From: Clostridia bacterium | GTDB taxonomy: Bacteria; Bacillota; Clostridia; TANB77; CAG-508 | DNA: 64,000 nucleotides | NCBI GenBank assembly: GCA_017437145.1 | Contig: JAFSBT010000003.1 | Span: 434,001-498,000, forward strand | Direction: 5' to 3' | Shown here: in pieces, positions 39,807-48,793 of the stretch | Numbering within the stretch: the stretch's first letter is position 1 | Layout of the letters: every line of letters begins with the position of its first letter | Notes under the pieces: model-generated | Seen by the model: only the letters and a program-made list of their open reading frames with translations | The model's database searches: none | What the model was told of the DNA's origin: nothing | Position numbers and translations under genes: made by a program

Positions 39807-41181
39807 TTAACAATTCCCCTTTTAAATACCATTTATGTTCTGATATTATTTTTATATTAATCATTTCACCTATCAATTCGTTTGAACCTTTGAAAATAAT
39901 CACTTTATTAGTATCAGTTCTCCCAGTCAACATATCTTCATTATTTCTACTAGTACCTTCTACCAATACTTTCTGAACTGTTCCTATATATTTTTTGTTG
40001 TTTTCATCTATTTTATTTTCATATAATTCTTTTAATCTATTAAATCTTTTATGTTTAATTTCCTCAGGTATCTGATTTTCCATTTTATCTGCAGGCGTTC
40101 CTACTCTTCTTGAATATATAAACATAAATATTTGTTCAAAATTAACTTTCTCTGCTACATCTAAAGTATCTTCAAAATCTTCTTCAGTTTCTCCAGGGAA
40201 TCCTACTATTATATCTGTCGAAAAAGCTATGTCAGGTATTTCTTTTTTTATTTTTTGAACTAAACTTAGATATTGCTCTTTTGTATATTTCCTATTCATA
40301 ACCTTTAGAACGTTTGTACTACCTGATTGTAAAGGCACATGCAATAATTTTGAAATTTTTTTACTGTCTTTAATCGCTTCTATTACATCATCTGTAAAGT
40401 CCTTAGGATGTGGTGAAACAAATTTTATCGTTTCTATCCCATCTATTTTTTCAACATCTCTTAATAAATTAGCAAATTTATATCCCTCTCCTCCATTGTA
40501 TGAATTAACATTTTGTCCTAATAAAGTAACTTCCTTATAACCTTTTTTTGCTAATTCTTCTATTTCTTGTAATATATTTTGTGGAGTCCTACTTCTTTCT
40601 CTACCCCTTACATATGGAACTATACAATATGTACAAAAATTATTACATCCATACATTATAGTTACAGAAGCAGAATTTGAACTAGTTCTTTTTATTGGTA
40701 TTCCTTCATAAACTTCTCCGTCAATATCTAAAATATCTTTTATTTTTTTATTTTGTTCAAGTGTTATATAAATATCCTCTGGTAATTTATATAGAGTATG
40801 AGTTCCAAACATTATATCTACAAATGGATAACTCTTTTTTATTTTTTGTTGAATATGTTCTTCTTGCATCATACATCCACCAATTGCAATGATTATATCT
40901 CTCTTATCTTTTATTGCTTTTAATTCTCCAAGTTTTCCAAAAACTTTTTCTTCAGCATTCTCTCTAACACAACAAGTATTAATTATATAAAGGTCTGCTT
41001 CTTTCATATTTTCAGTTTGTATATAATTCATTTCTTCAAGCATGCCCATCATTTTCTCAGAATCATTTTCATTTAATTTGCATCCCATAGTTAAAATATA
41101 ATATTTTAATTGTTTATTTTTGTTTATCTCTTTTACTTTTTTTATATATTCTTTTTGTTCGATTATTTTTTGTTCTTCCAT
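39796..41181 (-). CDS. miaB: tRNA (N6-isopentenyl adenosine(37)-C2)-methylthiotransferase MiaB
   Basis: MiaB is a radical-SAM enzyme that adds a methylthio group to isopentenyl-A37 of tRNA. The protein has the N-terminal cluster cysteines in TMGCKLNENDSEK and INTCCVRENAEEK, the radical SAM motif YGCNNFCTYCIVPYVRGRE near residue 185, and a C-terminal TRAM domain. The ATG at 41181 follows GGAGGG by seven bases; a TTG five codons earlier overlaps that site. Length is 461 residues. MiaB next to mutS is a common Firmicutes arrangement. Confidence 0.93.
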   Translation of the reverse strand: MEEQKIIEQKEYIKKVKEINKNKQLKYYILTMGCKLNENDSEKMMGMLEEMNYIQTENMKEADLYIINTCCVRENAEEKVFGKLGELKAIKDKRDIIIAIGGCMMQEEHIQQKIKKSYPFVDIMFGTHTLYKLPEDIYITLEQNKKIKDILDIDGEVYEGIPIKRTSSNSASVTIMYGCNNFCTYCIVPYVRGRERSRTPQNILQEIEELAKKGYKEVTLLGQNVNSYNGGEGYKFANLLRDVEKIDGIETIKFVSPHPKDFTDDVIEAIKDSKKISKLLHVPLQSGSTNVLKVMNRKYTKEQYLSLVQKIKKEIPDIAFSTDIIVGFPGETEEDFEDTLDVAEKVNFEQIFMFIYSRRVGTPADKMENQIPEEIKHKRFNRLKELYENKIDENNKKYIGTVQKVLVEGTSRNNEDMLTGRTDTNKVIIFKGSNELIGEMINIKIISEHKWYLKGELLNES

Positions 41182-41245
41182 TTCATGTCCCTCCAACCTT
41201 TGTTATTCTATTATATTTTGACATTTTTTTCAAGGGATTTAGATA

Positions 41246-41279
41246 TAAAAAAAGCACTCTTGATAGAGTGTTTTTTTGT
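41246..41279. terminator. rpmE terminator
   Basis: GCACTCT-TGAT-AGAGTG with flanking A-run and T-run, directly behind rpmE. Confidence 0.85.
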
Positions 41280-41282
41280 TTT

Positions 41283-41483
41283 TTATTGAATTCCATATTT
41301 CTTTCTGAATTTGTCTGCTCTTCCACCTGTTGTATCTTTTCTTAGGTTTCCTGTCCAGTATGGATGACATTTAGAACAAACATCAACTTTTAATTCTGTT
41401 TTTGTTGAACCTACTTCAAAAGTATTTCCACAAGCACATGTAACTGTTGCTGTATTATATTTTGGTTGTATTGCTTCTTTCAT
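41283..41483 (-). CDS. rpmE: 50S ribosomal protein L31
   Basis: This 66-residue L31 is the zinc-binding type, with the cysteines in [13 protein letters not shown] and [11 protein letters not shown] giving the four-cysteine site. It opens [10 protein letters not shown], and the C-terminus [12 protein letters not shown] is typical. AGAGGTG stands before the ATG. It is followed by its own terminator and sits between miaB and a small membrane protein gene. Confidence 0.96.
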   Translation of the reverse strand: MKEAIQPKYNTATVTCACGNTFEVGSTKTELKVDVCSKCHPYWTGNLRKDTTGGRADKFRKKYGIQ

Positions 41484-41563
41484 TTTAAGTATTCACCTCT
41501 TTCTTGCTTTTCTAAAAAATTTCTTAAATATTCTATCACATTGTTTTTAAAAAATCAACTATT

Positions 41564-41719
41564 TTATTTCTCATTTTCTTGTGAAGATGATAAGTACACT
41601 TTTACATCTTCTATAGCTTCTTTAAAAGGCTCTAATTTAAATAGCTTTACTGTTATATTTATTAAGCATGCTATTATTATAATTACTACACCTATTCTTT
41701 TCCAATTTTTAGCTAACAT
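41564..41719 (-). CDS. Small membrane protein, 51 residues
   Basis: This short protein, in the 456-base gap between rpmE and the VanW gene, starts MLAKNWKRIG, has one hydrophobic segment (VVIIIIACLI) and ends with a charged tail (EDVKVYLSSSQENEK). GAGGT lies six bases before the ATG. The reading is supported by the ribosome site and the membrane-then-tail layout; the function is unknown. Confidence 0.5.
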   Translation of the reverse strand: MLAKNWKRIGVVIIIIACLINITVKLFKLEPFKEAIEDVKVYLSSSQENEK

Positions 41720-41832
41720 TTTCTTACCTCTTCTTTAAAATTCATATAATAATTATACTATATTTTTACGATTTGTCAATATTTATACGTTTTTTTGGGT
41801 ATGCTAATAAATAGCATACCATAATTTTTACA

Positions 41833-41860
41833 CGGGCAGCCGTGGGCGTCTGCCCCTACA
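41833..41860. repeat. GC-rich palindromic repeat
   Basis: CGGGCAGCCGTGGGCGTCTG followed by CCCCTACA. Confidence 0.7.
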
Positions 41861-41879
41861 TATAAGATTAAATTGAATC

Positions 41880-41908
41880 GTAGGGGTCGTCGCCTACGGC
41901 GCCCCTTA
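41880..41908. repeat. GC-rich palindromic repeat, reverse orientation
   Basis: GTAGGGGTCGTCGCCTACGG followed by CGCCCC, in inverted orientation to the copy 20 bases upstream. This is the last copy I see before the accessory region. Confidence 0.7.
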
Positions 41909-41940
41909 ATAATTATCAAAACAATTTTCCAGGAGGTTTT

Positions 41941-42522
41941 ATGAAAATCTTAATTATACTTTCTTTAATTTGCATATTATGTACAGGTTGTTCAAATAAT
42001 TCAAATAATACTGAAAGCAACAATAATTCTGCTGTTAGAATTACTTCAAAAAAACAACAACCAGTTGAAGAGGAAATATCCACTTTTTCAACTACAATAT
42101 ATATTAAAGATGAAAGCAGACAAAATAATCTAACCTTAGCATGTTCACAATTAAATGGTACTATTGTAAAATCAGGAGAAACTTTTTCTTTTTGTGATAC
42201 TTTAGGCCCTGCAAAACCTGAAGACGGTTATCAAAAAGCTGATACTTTTGATAGCGATGGAGATATTTTTCAGGAATATGGCGGCGGTAAATGCCAAGTT
42301 AGTAGCACTTTATATAATGCAGTTTTGAATATACCTAATATTGAAATTGTAGAAAGACATCCTCATAGTGGAGATGTCGATTACGTTGAAGAAGGTAAAG
42401 ATGCTGCTGTTGCTTATGGTAGTGTTGATTTTAAGTTTACAAATAATACTGGGTATGATATTAAAATTCAAGCTTCTAACACTCCCGATAATGTTAATAT
42501 TAGTATTATTAAAATTTCTTAA
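41941..42522 (+). CDS. VanW-family lipoprotein
   Basis: This 193-residue protein has a lipoprotein signal peptide (LIILSLICILCTGC, lipobox cysteine near residue 17), a short linker and a VanW domain with VKSGETFSFCDTLGPAKPEDGY and YGGGKCQVSSTLYNAVL, cited as the GGGKCQVSSTLYNA signature. VanW proteins are associated with peptidoglycan-related functions, but the activity is not established. GGAGG precedes the ATG. It is upstream of the carboxypeptidase remnant in the same direction. Confidence 0.85.
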   Translation: MKILIILSLICILCTGCSNNSNNTESNNNSAVRITSKKQQPVEEEISTFSTTIYIKDESRQNNLTLACSQLNGTIVKSGETFSFCDTLGPAKPEDGYQKADTFDSDGDIFQEYGGGKCQVSSTLYNAVLNIPNIEIVERHPHSGDVDYVEEGKDAAVAYGSVDFKFTNNTGYDIKIQASNTPDNVNISIIKIS

Positions 42523-42595
42523 GCATATACTATCTCTTTAATGCATATTATTAAAAAGGAATTACCTATGTAGTTTTTTACATTTTTATTTTTTT

Positions 42596-42701
42596 AATAT
42601 TAGTATATAAATTTTCTCATTAAAACTTTAAAGGTCTCACGGGTAATCCGTATGCTAGGGCTCTTAAAGCTTTTAATTCGAAATATTTATATACTAATAT
42701 T
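42596..42701. repeat. Long structured inverted repeat upstream of the carboxypeptidase gene
   Basis: The ends AATATTAGTATATAAA and TTTATATACTAATATT are perfect 16-bp arms. Inside, ATTAAAA/TTTTAAT and CTTTAA/TTAAAG pair, and at the tip ACGG-GTAAT-CCGT forms a short hairpin. The whole would fold as a hairpin of about 100 bases. It may be a MITE or a structured leader of the carboxypeptidase gene. The rest of the 42523-42767 gap shows nothing further. Confidence 0.7.
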
Positions 42702-42767
42702 TTAAATTTAATTTTTATATTTGAGCTATATAAACTACATTATTCCCTATTTTTAAGGAGAGATTAT

Positions 42768-43220
42768 ATGTTTAGGAAATTTTTTATATCAATCGGAATT
42801 TGTATTATTCTATTATCTTCAAGTTTCAGTTTTGCAATAAGTGATGCTTTGTATGTATGGTCAAATCAAGAAAATGCTATTTCTACTACTTCTAACACTA
42901 CAACTAGTGAAGGAAACTTTTTAAATATTACTTCTGGTTCAGCAATTTTAATTGAACAATCTACTGGGCAAGTTTTATATGAGCATAATAGTCATGAACA
43001 ATTAAGACCTGCAAGTGTAACAAAAGTAATGACAATTCTTTTAATTATGGAAGCTTTAGATAATGGTACAATTACTTTGGAAGATAATGTGCCTTGTTCT
43101 GAAAAAGCTTCTTCTATGGGTGGTTCTCAAATTTGGCTAGACACTACTGAAACATTAACTGTTCATGAAATGCTCAAAGCTATTTGTGTAGTTAGCGCTA
43201 ATGATTGTAATGCTCAATAA
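42768..43220 (+). pseudogene. D-alanyl-D-alanine carboxypeptidase, truncated by an inserted element
   Basis: The gene encodes the N-terminal 150 residues of a low-molecular-weight penicillin-binding protein (DacF/DacB type). It has a signal peptide (MFRKFFISIGICIILLSSSF), the S-x-x-K active site in RPASVTKVMTILL near residue 88 and the S-x-N motif in CVVSANDC near residue 146. Homology stops right after ANDC; three foreign codons (NAQ) and a stop follow. The K-T-G motif and the rest are nowhere in the window. The break marks the left edge of the serine-recombinase element. Without the K-T-G motif the product cannot be active. Confidence 0.9.
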
Positions 43221-43368
43221 TTGCAGGAACTCTTTTTTTATTTTTTGTTGATTTTTCAATACTTTCATTGATTTTTTTATTTAATTTTAAGATGTTTTAT
43301 TTCATTTTTTTATCTAATTTTTACACAAGTGTTCAAAAATTGCAGGAAATCCGTTTTATGTTGAAATC

Positions 43369-44956
43369 TCAATGTTTTTTCTCTTTTTTAAAATCTGAAA
43401 AATTATAACGAATTTTTAAACCATTTGGATTTATATCTATTCTTTTAATGATTTGATTCAATTCTTCTTCAATTAAAGTTTTATTGTTAATATGTTTTAA
43501 ACTTACTCTTATTTTTTTAAGTTTTTCTATACCATCTTTTTGATTTGAGTATTTTAATATTTCATTATTCTTATCTTTTATAGTTTCTTCAATACTTGTC
43601 CTTTTAAGTTTTAATTCCATATATATTTTTTGATAGTCTTCTGTTGTAATTGTTTCTGCTAACCTTTCATTATATAATTTGCTAATTTTTAAAGTAATTT
43701 TTTTCAATTCATCTTCTAGTCTTTTATTATCTTTTTTTATATTCTCTATCTTATTCTCACTATACTTTTTGAGAAGAGTTCTATCTATACTATTATTTGC
43801 AAAATATTTGTTGAAATGTTCTTGTATTGATTCTAATACTGATTTTTCAATGTCTTCATATTTATATATAGATTTATTATTACATAAGACTTCTGCTTCA
43901 TTTCTGCATCTGCAATAGATAGTTATAACACCTCTACTATTTCTCTTTTCCATTTTTCTTTGACAATATTCGCAGTACATATATTTTGTAAATATTGCTT
44001 TACTATCAAAATCTGTCCTCTTCTCACTTAAAGTTTTTCCATATTTATCCTTATTGTGAATTTTATAATATAATTCTTCAGAAACTATAGGTTCATGTGT
44101 ATTTCTTGTAATTATTTGTTCATCTCTTCTAACATATATTTGCTTTTTGCTTTTATAATTAATCTTTTGGGTTTTACCTCTTAAACAATGTCCCATATAT
44201 AATTCTTTACTTAAAATAGAATTTACCATTGATCTTGTCCATACATTACTATTATGATTTTCCAATCCTTTAATTTGCATGTATTCTGATGGAGTAATTA
44301 TTTTCCTACTATTAAAAATATCTGCAATCTCTTTTGAAGATAATCCTTGTTCTTTTAATTTAAATAATTCCTTTACAATTTTTGCAGCTGGTTCATCAAT
44401 TATTAACTTACCTGGATTATCTAAATCCTTTTTATAACCAAATGGAGCTACATTACAAGCATAATATCCTTCTTGCATCTTTTTTCTTTTGGTTCTTTTA
44501 ACACTTTTAGATGTTTCTTTACAAAATAATTCATTAAAAACACCTTTTATTGGTGCAAAGTCATTCGCACATCTATCTTCAAAATTATCTACACCATCTA
44601 ATATAGCTATATACCTGATATTATTATTAGGAAACTGCTTTTCTATATACTCTCCAGACTCAATATAATTTCTCCCGAAATCTAGCAAGATTTTTTGTTA
44701 TTACAAGTCCAATATTTTTTAAATCTAATTCTTTTAACATTTTTTGAAATGATGGTCTTAAAAAATTAGCACCGCTATATCCATCATCTACATATTCAAA
44801 ACATCTTTCAAATACAAAATATTTTTCTAAATAATCATATATTATCTTTCTTTGATTAGTTATGCTTTCGCTTTCTTCAGTATCTCCATCCTCTTTGCTT
44901 AACCTCATATAAATCGCAATATTAGGAATTAACTGCTTTTGCAGTGCATACATCAT
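43369..44956 (-). CDS. Large serine recombinase, needs one +1 frameshift
   Basis: This protein of about 528 residues would catalyse site-specific integration and excision. The first frame carries the resolvase domain (NIAIYMRLSKEDGDTEESES, DDGYSGANFLRPSFQKM and VITKNLARF). The second frame continues GRNYIESGEYIEKQFPNN, then the recombinase domain (PFGYKKDLDNPGK), a zinc ribbon (YCEYCQRKME) and a coiled-coil end. The frames join by skipping one C: GCT AGA TTT (C) GGG AGA, with CGG in the zero frame. The neighbouring recombinase has LARLGRDYIETGRYIE at this place, which confirms the join. The start is an ATG following GGAGG, inside the end of the upstream recombinase gene. Confidence 0.85.
44675..44677 (-). 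other. In-frame CGG, +1 frameshift site 4 (serine recombinase)
   Basis: In coding sense the site is GCT AGA TTT C GGG AGA AAT. Skipping the C restores ARFGRNYIE, parallel to ARLGRDYIE in the adjacent paralogue. Confidence 0.85.
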
Positions 44957-46577
44957 AATTAAAACTTCCTCCAACGCAATTTAATTCATAAAAATTAAAA
45001 TAAACAAACACATTTTTATCCTTATCTATCTCAATTTTTTTAATAAGTATTTGTAAATCTTCCTTAGTAAATTGCTTTTTTGCGATAATATCTTTGATTA
45101 TTCCTTCTATTTTATTTTCTATTTTTTTAGAATTGTTTTTTTGATTAAAACTATTTATTTCTTTTTCATTATCTTCTATTAATTCTTGTAATTTATGTCT
45201 TTCTGCAATAAATCTTTCAGAGAATATAGCAAAGTCTTGTTCTTCTATTATTCCATTTAACTTATCATTATATAGAGTATTTATTTTTTTATTAACATTA
45301 TTTAATTGAGTTTTATATGTTTCTTGATTTTCTAATAGCTTACTTATAAAGCTTTGCGAATTTACTAATTTTTCAAGAGCTTTTTCATTACTAAAAGCAT
45401 CTGATTCCATATATATTTTGAAAACACTAGATATTCTTTCTAATACTTTGTCTTCAAATCTGTCATAATTAACATACTGTTTATAGCAAATCTTATTTGT
45501 TACTTTAGCCTCAGCAGTTGGACAAATCATATATCTTCTTAAAGTAATTTTATCTTTATACTTATCTTTTTTAGTTAAAACCTGCATTTTACAGTGGCAA
45601 TGATTGCAATATAGAAATGATTTTAATAGAACATCTTGTGTTTTTATTCTACTACCTTTACTATTTTTAAATATTTCCTGTACCCTATTCCATATATCTA
45701 CATCTATAATAGGTTCATGATGTCCTACTGTTATGGTATATTGTTCTTCTGGTAGTTTAACCATTTTTTTACTTTTATAGCTTATTTTTTTTAGTTTGTT
45801 TTGAACAACTGTACCTATATAGACTGGATTTGTTAATATCCTTTTAACTGTTGTATGTCTCCAAATATTTGTAGTTCCTGTTATGTTATTAGTTACAGAT
45901 GTCATCTGCATTTGTAATCCAGGTGTAGCTACATTCTCTTTATTTAACAAAGTAGCAATTTGATAAGTTCCCTTTCCTGATAAGAATTCCTGAAATATTC
46001 TTTTTACAACATTAGCTTGTATTAAATCAATTTCTAAATTTCCTGCTTTATCAATCTTCTTATATCCAAATGGTGCATATGCTGTATAGTAAAATCCTTC
46101 TTTCTTTTTTCTATTTTTAGTTTTTTTAACATTCTTTGATGTCTCTTTTGCGTAAAAATCATTCATTATATTTTTAAATGCAACTGTATCACAGTTTTTA
46201 TCTAAATATGTATCTACATCATCTAATATAGCAATATACCTTACATTTCTTTCTGGAAAATACGTTTCAATGTATCTACCTGTTTCTATATAATCTCTAC
46301 CTAGTCTTGCAAGATTCTTTGTTATTACCATATTTACTTTTCCAGACTCTATATCTTTTATCATTTTCTTAAAACTTGGTCTATTAAAGTTTGTACCACT
46401 ATATCCATCATCAACATATTCATTATATAAAGTGTATTGATTTTCTTTAACAAAAGACTTTAATATTTTTCTTTGATTTACAATGCTTTCGCTCTCTTCT
46501 TTATCGCCATCATCTTTACTTAATCTCATGTAAATCGCAACACGATAATCTTCATTAACAAAATTTTGTCTATTCAA
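44922..46577 (-). CDS. Large serine recombinase (intact)
   Basis: This 551-residue recombinase shows VAIYMRLSKDDGDKEESES with the catalytic serine in the RLS motif, NEYVDDGYSGTNFNRPSFKKM, ITKNLARLGRDYIETGRYIETYF, a recombinase domain, a zinc ribbon (YCNHCHCKMQ) and a coiled-coil C-terminal part. The start is TTG shortly after GGAGGT. It overlaps the start of the second recombinase. Paired recombinases reading outward at one edge are typical of integrative elements of Clostridia. Confidence 0.93.
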   Translation of the reverse strand: MNRQNFVNEDYRVAIYMRLSKDDGDKEESESIVNQRKILKSFVKENQYTLYNEYVDDGYSGTNFNRPSFKKMIKDIESGKVNMVITKNLARLGRDYIETGRYIETYFPERNVRYIAILDDVDTYLDKNCDTVAFKNIMNDFYAKETSKNVKKTKNRKKKEGFYYTAYAPFGYKKIDKAGNLEIDLIQANVVKRIFQEFLSGKGTYQIATLLNKENVATPGLQMQMTSVTNNITGTTNIWRHTTVKRILTNPVYIGTVVQNKLKKISYKSKKMVKLPEEQYTITVGHHEPIIDVDIWNRVQEIFKNSKGSRIKTQDVLLKSFLYCNHCHCKMQVLTKKDKYKDKITLRRYMICPTAEAKVTNKICYKQYVNYDRFEDKVLERISSVFKIYMESDAFSNEKALEKLVNSQSFISKLLENQETYKTQLNNVNKKINTLYNDKLNGIIEEQDFAIFSERFIAERHKLQELIEDNEKEINSFNQKNNSKKIENKIEGIIKDIIAKKQFTKEDLQILIKKIEIDKDKNVFVYFNFYELNCVGGSFNYDVCTAKAVNS

Positions 46578-46657
46578 AATACCTCCTTTCTTGTAATTGT
46601 CTATGAAAAGACATTACCATAAGCTTTTATTTAAATAAAAGTTGAGAAAAAAAGTAT

Positions 46658-46792
46658 TTATATCTGTTCTAATTTTCTTAATAATATTCTTTCAACCACA
46701 GATTGAAAGCTAATCCCTTCTTTATCATAAATAACTAATATATTAAATTCATTTTTCTTATTTGTATTTTTTTCTAATTTATCATCTAGCAT
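46658..46792 (-). CDS. Small element-encoded protein, 44 residues
   Basis: The protein starts MLDDKLEKNTNKKNEFNILV and ends SFQSVVERILLRKLEQI. GAGGTGG lies just before the ATG. It sits directly upstream of the recombinase pair. Small proteins of this layout occur next to large serine recombinases and could be directionality or regulatory factors; that role is a guess. Confidence 0.6.
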   Translation of the reverse strand: MLDDKLEKNTNKKNEFNILVIYDKEGISFQSVVERILLRKLEQI

Positions 46793-46881
46793 TTTGTCCA
46801 CCTCATTTAAATGTATGAGGGAAACTATAGAAATATTATAAAAATAGCTTAGTTGTTTTATAAAACTAAACTTAAATATTT

Positions 46882-47154
46882 CTATAATTTCTCAGCAACA
46901 AATAATACTTCCTTGCTATTATAAATTGAGGGGATTATATCAATCTCTGAAGCTAATTGCTTAGCTGTGATATCAGTTGCACTTTTGTTAAGTAAATGCA
47001 TTGCAACTTTTCCATAAGCAATATACATTGAAGTTTCTTCTTTTATTGCTCTTTCCATTTCTATTGCTAAGTTTTGAGGTGTCATACTCTTGTTTTGACT
47101 TTTCATTTTACGAAATGCTCTTCTTATATATTTTTTACATTCTACTTTATTCAT
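46882..47154 (-). CDS. Hypothetical 90-residue protein
   Basis: This is a basic N-terminus (ECKKYIRRAFRKMKSQNKSMT) followed by a helical segment with ALAMHLL-like hydrophobic spacing. I do not recognise it. The ATG at 47154 has AAAGGAG ten bases upstream. It lies in the recombinase element, between a 44-residue protein gene and the first of two resolvase-like genes. Confidence 0.55.
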   Translation of the reverse strand: MNKVECKKYIRRAFRKMKSQNKSMTPQNLAIEMERAIKEETSMYIAYGKVAMHLLNKSATDITAKQLASEIDIIPSIYNSKEVLFVAEKL

Positions 47155-47185
47155 TAACAAACATCTCCTTTTTTTGCATCAAAAA

Positions 47186-47226
47186 TACACCTCAAATATT
47201 AGATTATCTCTAATATTTAAGGTGTG
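47186..47226 (-). terminator. Terminator behind the resolvase-like gene at 47245
   Basis: CACCTTAAATATTAG and CTAATATTTGAGGTG arms followed by TATTTTTG on the minus strand. Confidence 0.7.
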
Positions 47227-47244
47227 ATTGTTTACTGTTTTAAT

Positions 47245-47685
47245 TTAGTATTTATTTAATTGTTTTTGTCTTTCTTTTAACATCTGGCCTCTTCTACTTC
47301 TTTCGTCTGAAGCCTTTTTAGCATAGTTTTCAAAAACTCCTATAAGTTCCATTTGAAGTTTACCATATGAAGAATTATTTAATCCGTCTTTTAAAGAAGT
47401 ATAATTTACTTTTTCATCTGATAGTATTTTTAAAATTCTATATGAAGTATATTCATCACTTCCTAAGGCTTCTCTATCTTCAAAAAAGATTATATCAATT
47501 TTTGAATTTCTATAATCTTCAAGCATTTTTCTCAAACCATCTCTTTTAGATAGTCTTTCTTTATTGGTGTTTTCACTATAAATATAAATTCCACATTTAC
47601 GTCTTATAAGTTGATGAATAAGAATTTTTAAATTTTCAACTTTGCTTACTTCAAATGTTTCAAAAGAATATAATCCAACATTCAT
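47245..47685 (-). CDS. Resolvase-like protein lacking catalytic residues (1)
   Basis: This 146-residue protein resembles a resolvase N-terminal domain: MNVGLYSFETFEVSKVENLK at the start where VAIYVRxS normally stands, then LRKMLEDYRNSKIDIIFFEDREALG in the position of the DVVIVxKLDRLxR motif, and a helical end ELIGVFENYAKKASDERSRRG. The catalytic serine and the usual arginines near it are absent, so it should not cleave DNA. It may bind a recombinase partner. AAGGAG precedes the ATG. Confidence 0.7.
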   Translation of the reverse strand: MNVGLYSFETFEVSKVENLKILIHQLIRRKCGIYIYSENTNKERLSKRDGLRKMLEDYRNSKIDIIFFEDREALGSDEYTSYRILKILSDEKVNYTSLKDGLNNSSYGKLQMELIGVFENYAKKASDERSRRGQMLKERQKQLNKY

Positions 47686-47766
47686 ATTTCCAATCTCCTT
47701 GTCCTATTAATATTATATGTAAATATTCTATTAAATAGACTCTCTATTATAAAGCTGAGAAAAAAT

Positions 47767-47871
47767 TTAATTATCCTTATCTGATTCTTTTGCAAGTATT
47801 AAGCAACAATGAAGGAATATAGCTAATGTACCTCCCACCATCATTCCTAAAATAAAAATTAAAACTTTCAT
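47767..47871 (-). CDS. DUF3789-like tiny membrane protein, 34 residues
   Basis: The protein starts MKVLIFILGMMVGGTLAIFL and ends AKESDKDN: one membrane helix plus a charged tail. This matches the layout of DUF3789 proteins, which are common on integrative elements of Firmicutes. AAGGAAG precedes the ATG. Confidence 0.65.
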   Translation of the reverse strand: MKVLIFILGMMVGGTLAIFLHCCLILAKESDKDN

Positions 47872-47882
47872 TTTTTACTTCC

Positions 47883-48359
47883 TTACACTTCTATAATATT
47901 GACTTTGTTAATTCTACAAATCTTTACTAAAATAGCATACTCTTCTACTGACATACCAAGTAAAGAAAATATTGTAATTATCAATACATCAATTTCTTTA
48001 TTTCTAATATCTCTTATTAACTCATAGTACTTTTCTGAATTTTCTCCAGGTCTAGTAATGTATAATCTACCTAAAGTAAGTTTGTGTTTGAAACAAAATT
48101 TCTCAATATTTTTTATTTGTTCTAATGAACTATCATATAGATTAACTATATATCCTCCAACTCTTCCTTTAGTGTTTCTAAATATTGTTTTATTTGTTTT
48201 TATAAGTTTTTCATATTCCTGTTCTATTTCATCAAAATCATATAAATCATAAATCAAATCCATTTGTTCTGCCAAAATCTCAGGTGATACTTTAACTTTC
48301 ATCTTATACAGTAAATCTAAAGTTATAGCTGCATAAGCTTTTCCTTGATATTCATTCAT
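47883..48359 (-). CDS. Resolvase-like protein lacking catalytic residues (2)
   Basis: The N-terminal 60 residues are helical and unrecognised. The C-terminal half resembles the resolvase fold: VGGYIVNLYDSSLEQIKNIEKFC, then KYYELIRDIRNKEIDVLIITIFSLLGMSVEEYAIL, where IDVLIITIFSLLGMS replaces the usual IDVVIVYKLDRLSR. The catalytic serine and arginine are missing. The gene ends shortly before the tiny DUF3789-like gene. It may regulate or dock with the active recombinases. Confidence 0.6.
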   Translation of the reverse strand: MNEYQGKAYAAITLDLLYKMKVKVSPEILAEQMDLIYDLYDFDEIEQEYEKLIKTNKTIFRNTKGRVGGYIVNLYDSSLEQIKNIEKFCFKHKLTLGRLYITRPGENSEKYYELIRDIRNKEIDVLIITIFSLLGMSVEEYAILVKICRINKVNIIEV

Positions 48360-48373
48360 AACTTTTATTCTCC

Positions 48374-48793
48374 TTATGCTTTTATATAACTTGGAAAATC
48401 AGCAGGTTTTAATGCACTTCCAGCATTAAATACATATCTTTTCTTTTTGTTATTGTATTTATATACGCTACTACACCATTTTCTTAAAGCTAAATCTCCC
48501 AGTTTTGAAGTTTTTGATAATTCTTTTGTATCTTGTTCATGTTGTTTTAATAAAACTGCGTAAGTCAAATCTATTTTATTTTTTCTATTTGCATATATAA
48601 GTTTCTTCTGTTTCTTACGTCTTTGAGCTAAATTATTTGCCTTTCTATTTTCTTTTTCTTCTGCATATCTTGCATCTTTTCTTAAGATTTTAGAAATATA
48701 ACTTATAGATACTCCTACAAGTTCTGATATTTCTGTTAAAGACTTTCCTTCTTGAAAATATAATACTGTTATCTCTTCTTTTTTACCATTCAC
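48374..48793 (-). CDS. HTH DNA-binding protein
   Basis: This 139-residue protein begins NGKKEEITVLYFQEGKSLTE and has a helix-turn-helix of the resolvase/sigma-region-4 type (SLTEISELVGVSISYISKILRKD, cited as ISELVGVSISYISKIL). The rest is basic and helical. The start is GTG after GGAGGG. It is divergent from the DUF6076-like gene and separated from it by a region full of inverted repeats, so it may be the element's regulator. Confidence 0.7.
   Translation of the reverse strand: MNGKKEEITVLYFQEGKSLTEISELVGVSISYISKILRKDARYAEEKENRKANNLAQRRKKQKKLIYANRKNKIDLTYAVLLKQHEQDTKELSKTSKLGDLALRKWCSSVYKYNNKKKRYVFNAGSALKPADFPSYIKA

Noticed and set aside
41466..41738. Plus-strand gene in the rpmE-VanW gap
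   Set aside because: It has no ribosome site or family features; the minus-strand 51-residue membrane protein explains the open frame better.
42768..43220. Carboxypeptidase break as a CGG frameshift
   Set aside because: No CGG lies at the break, and no other frame continues the protein; this is an insertion junction.
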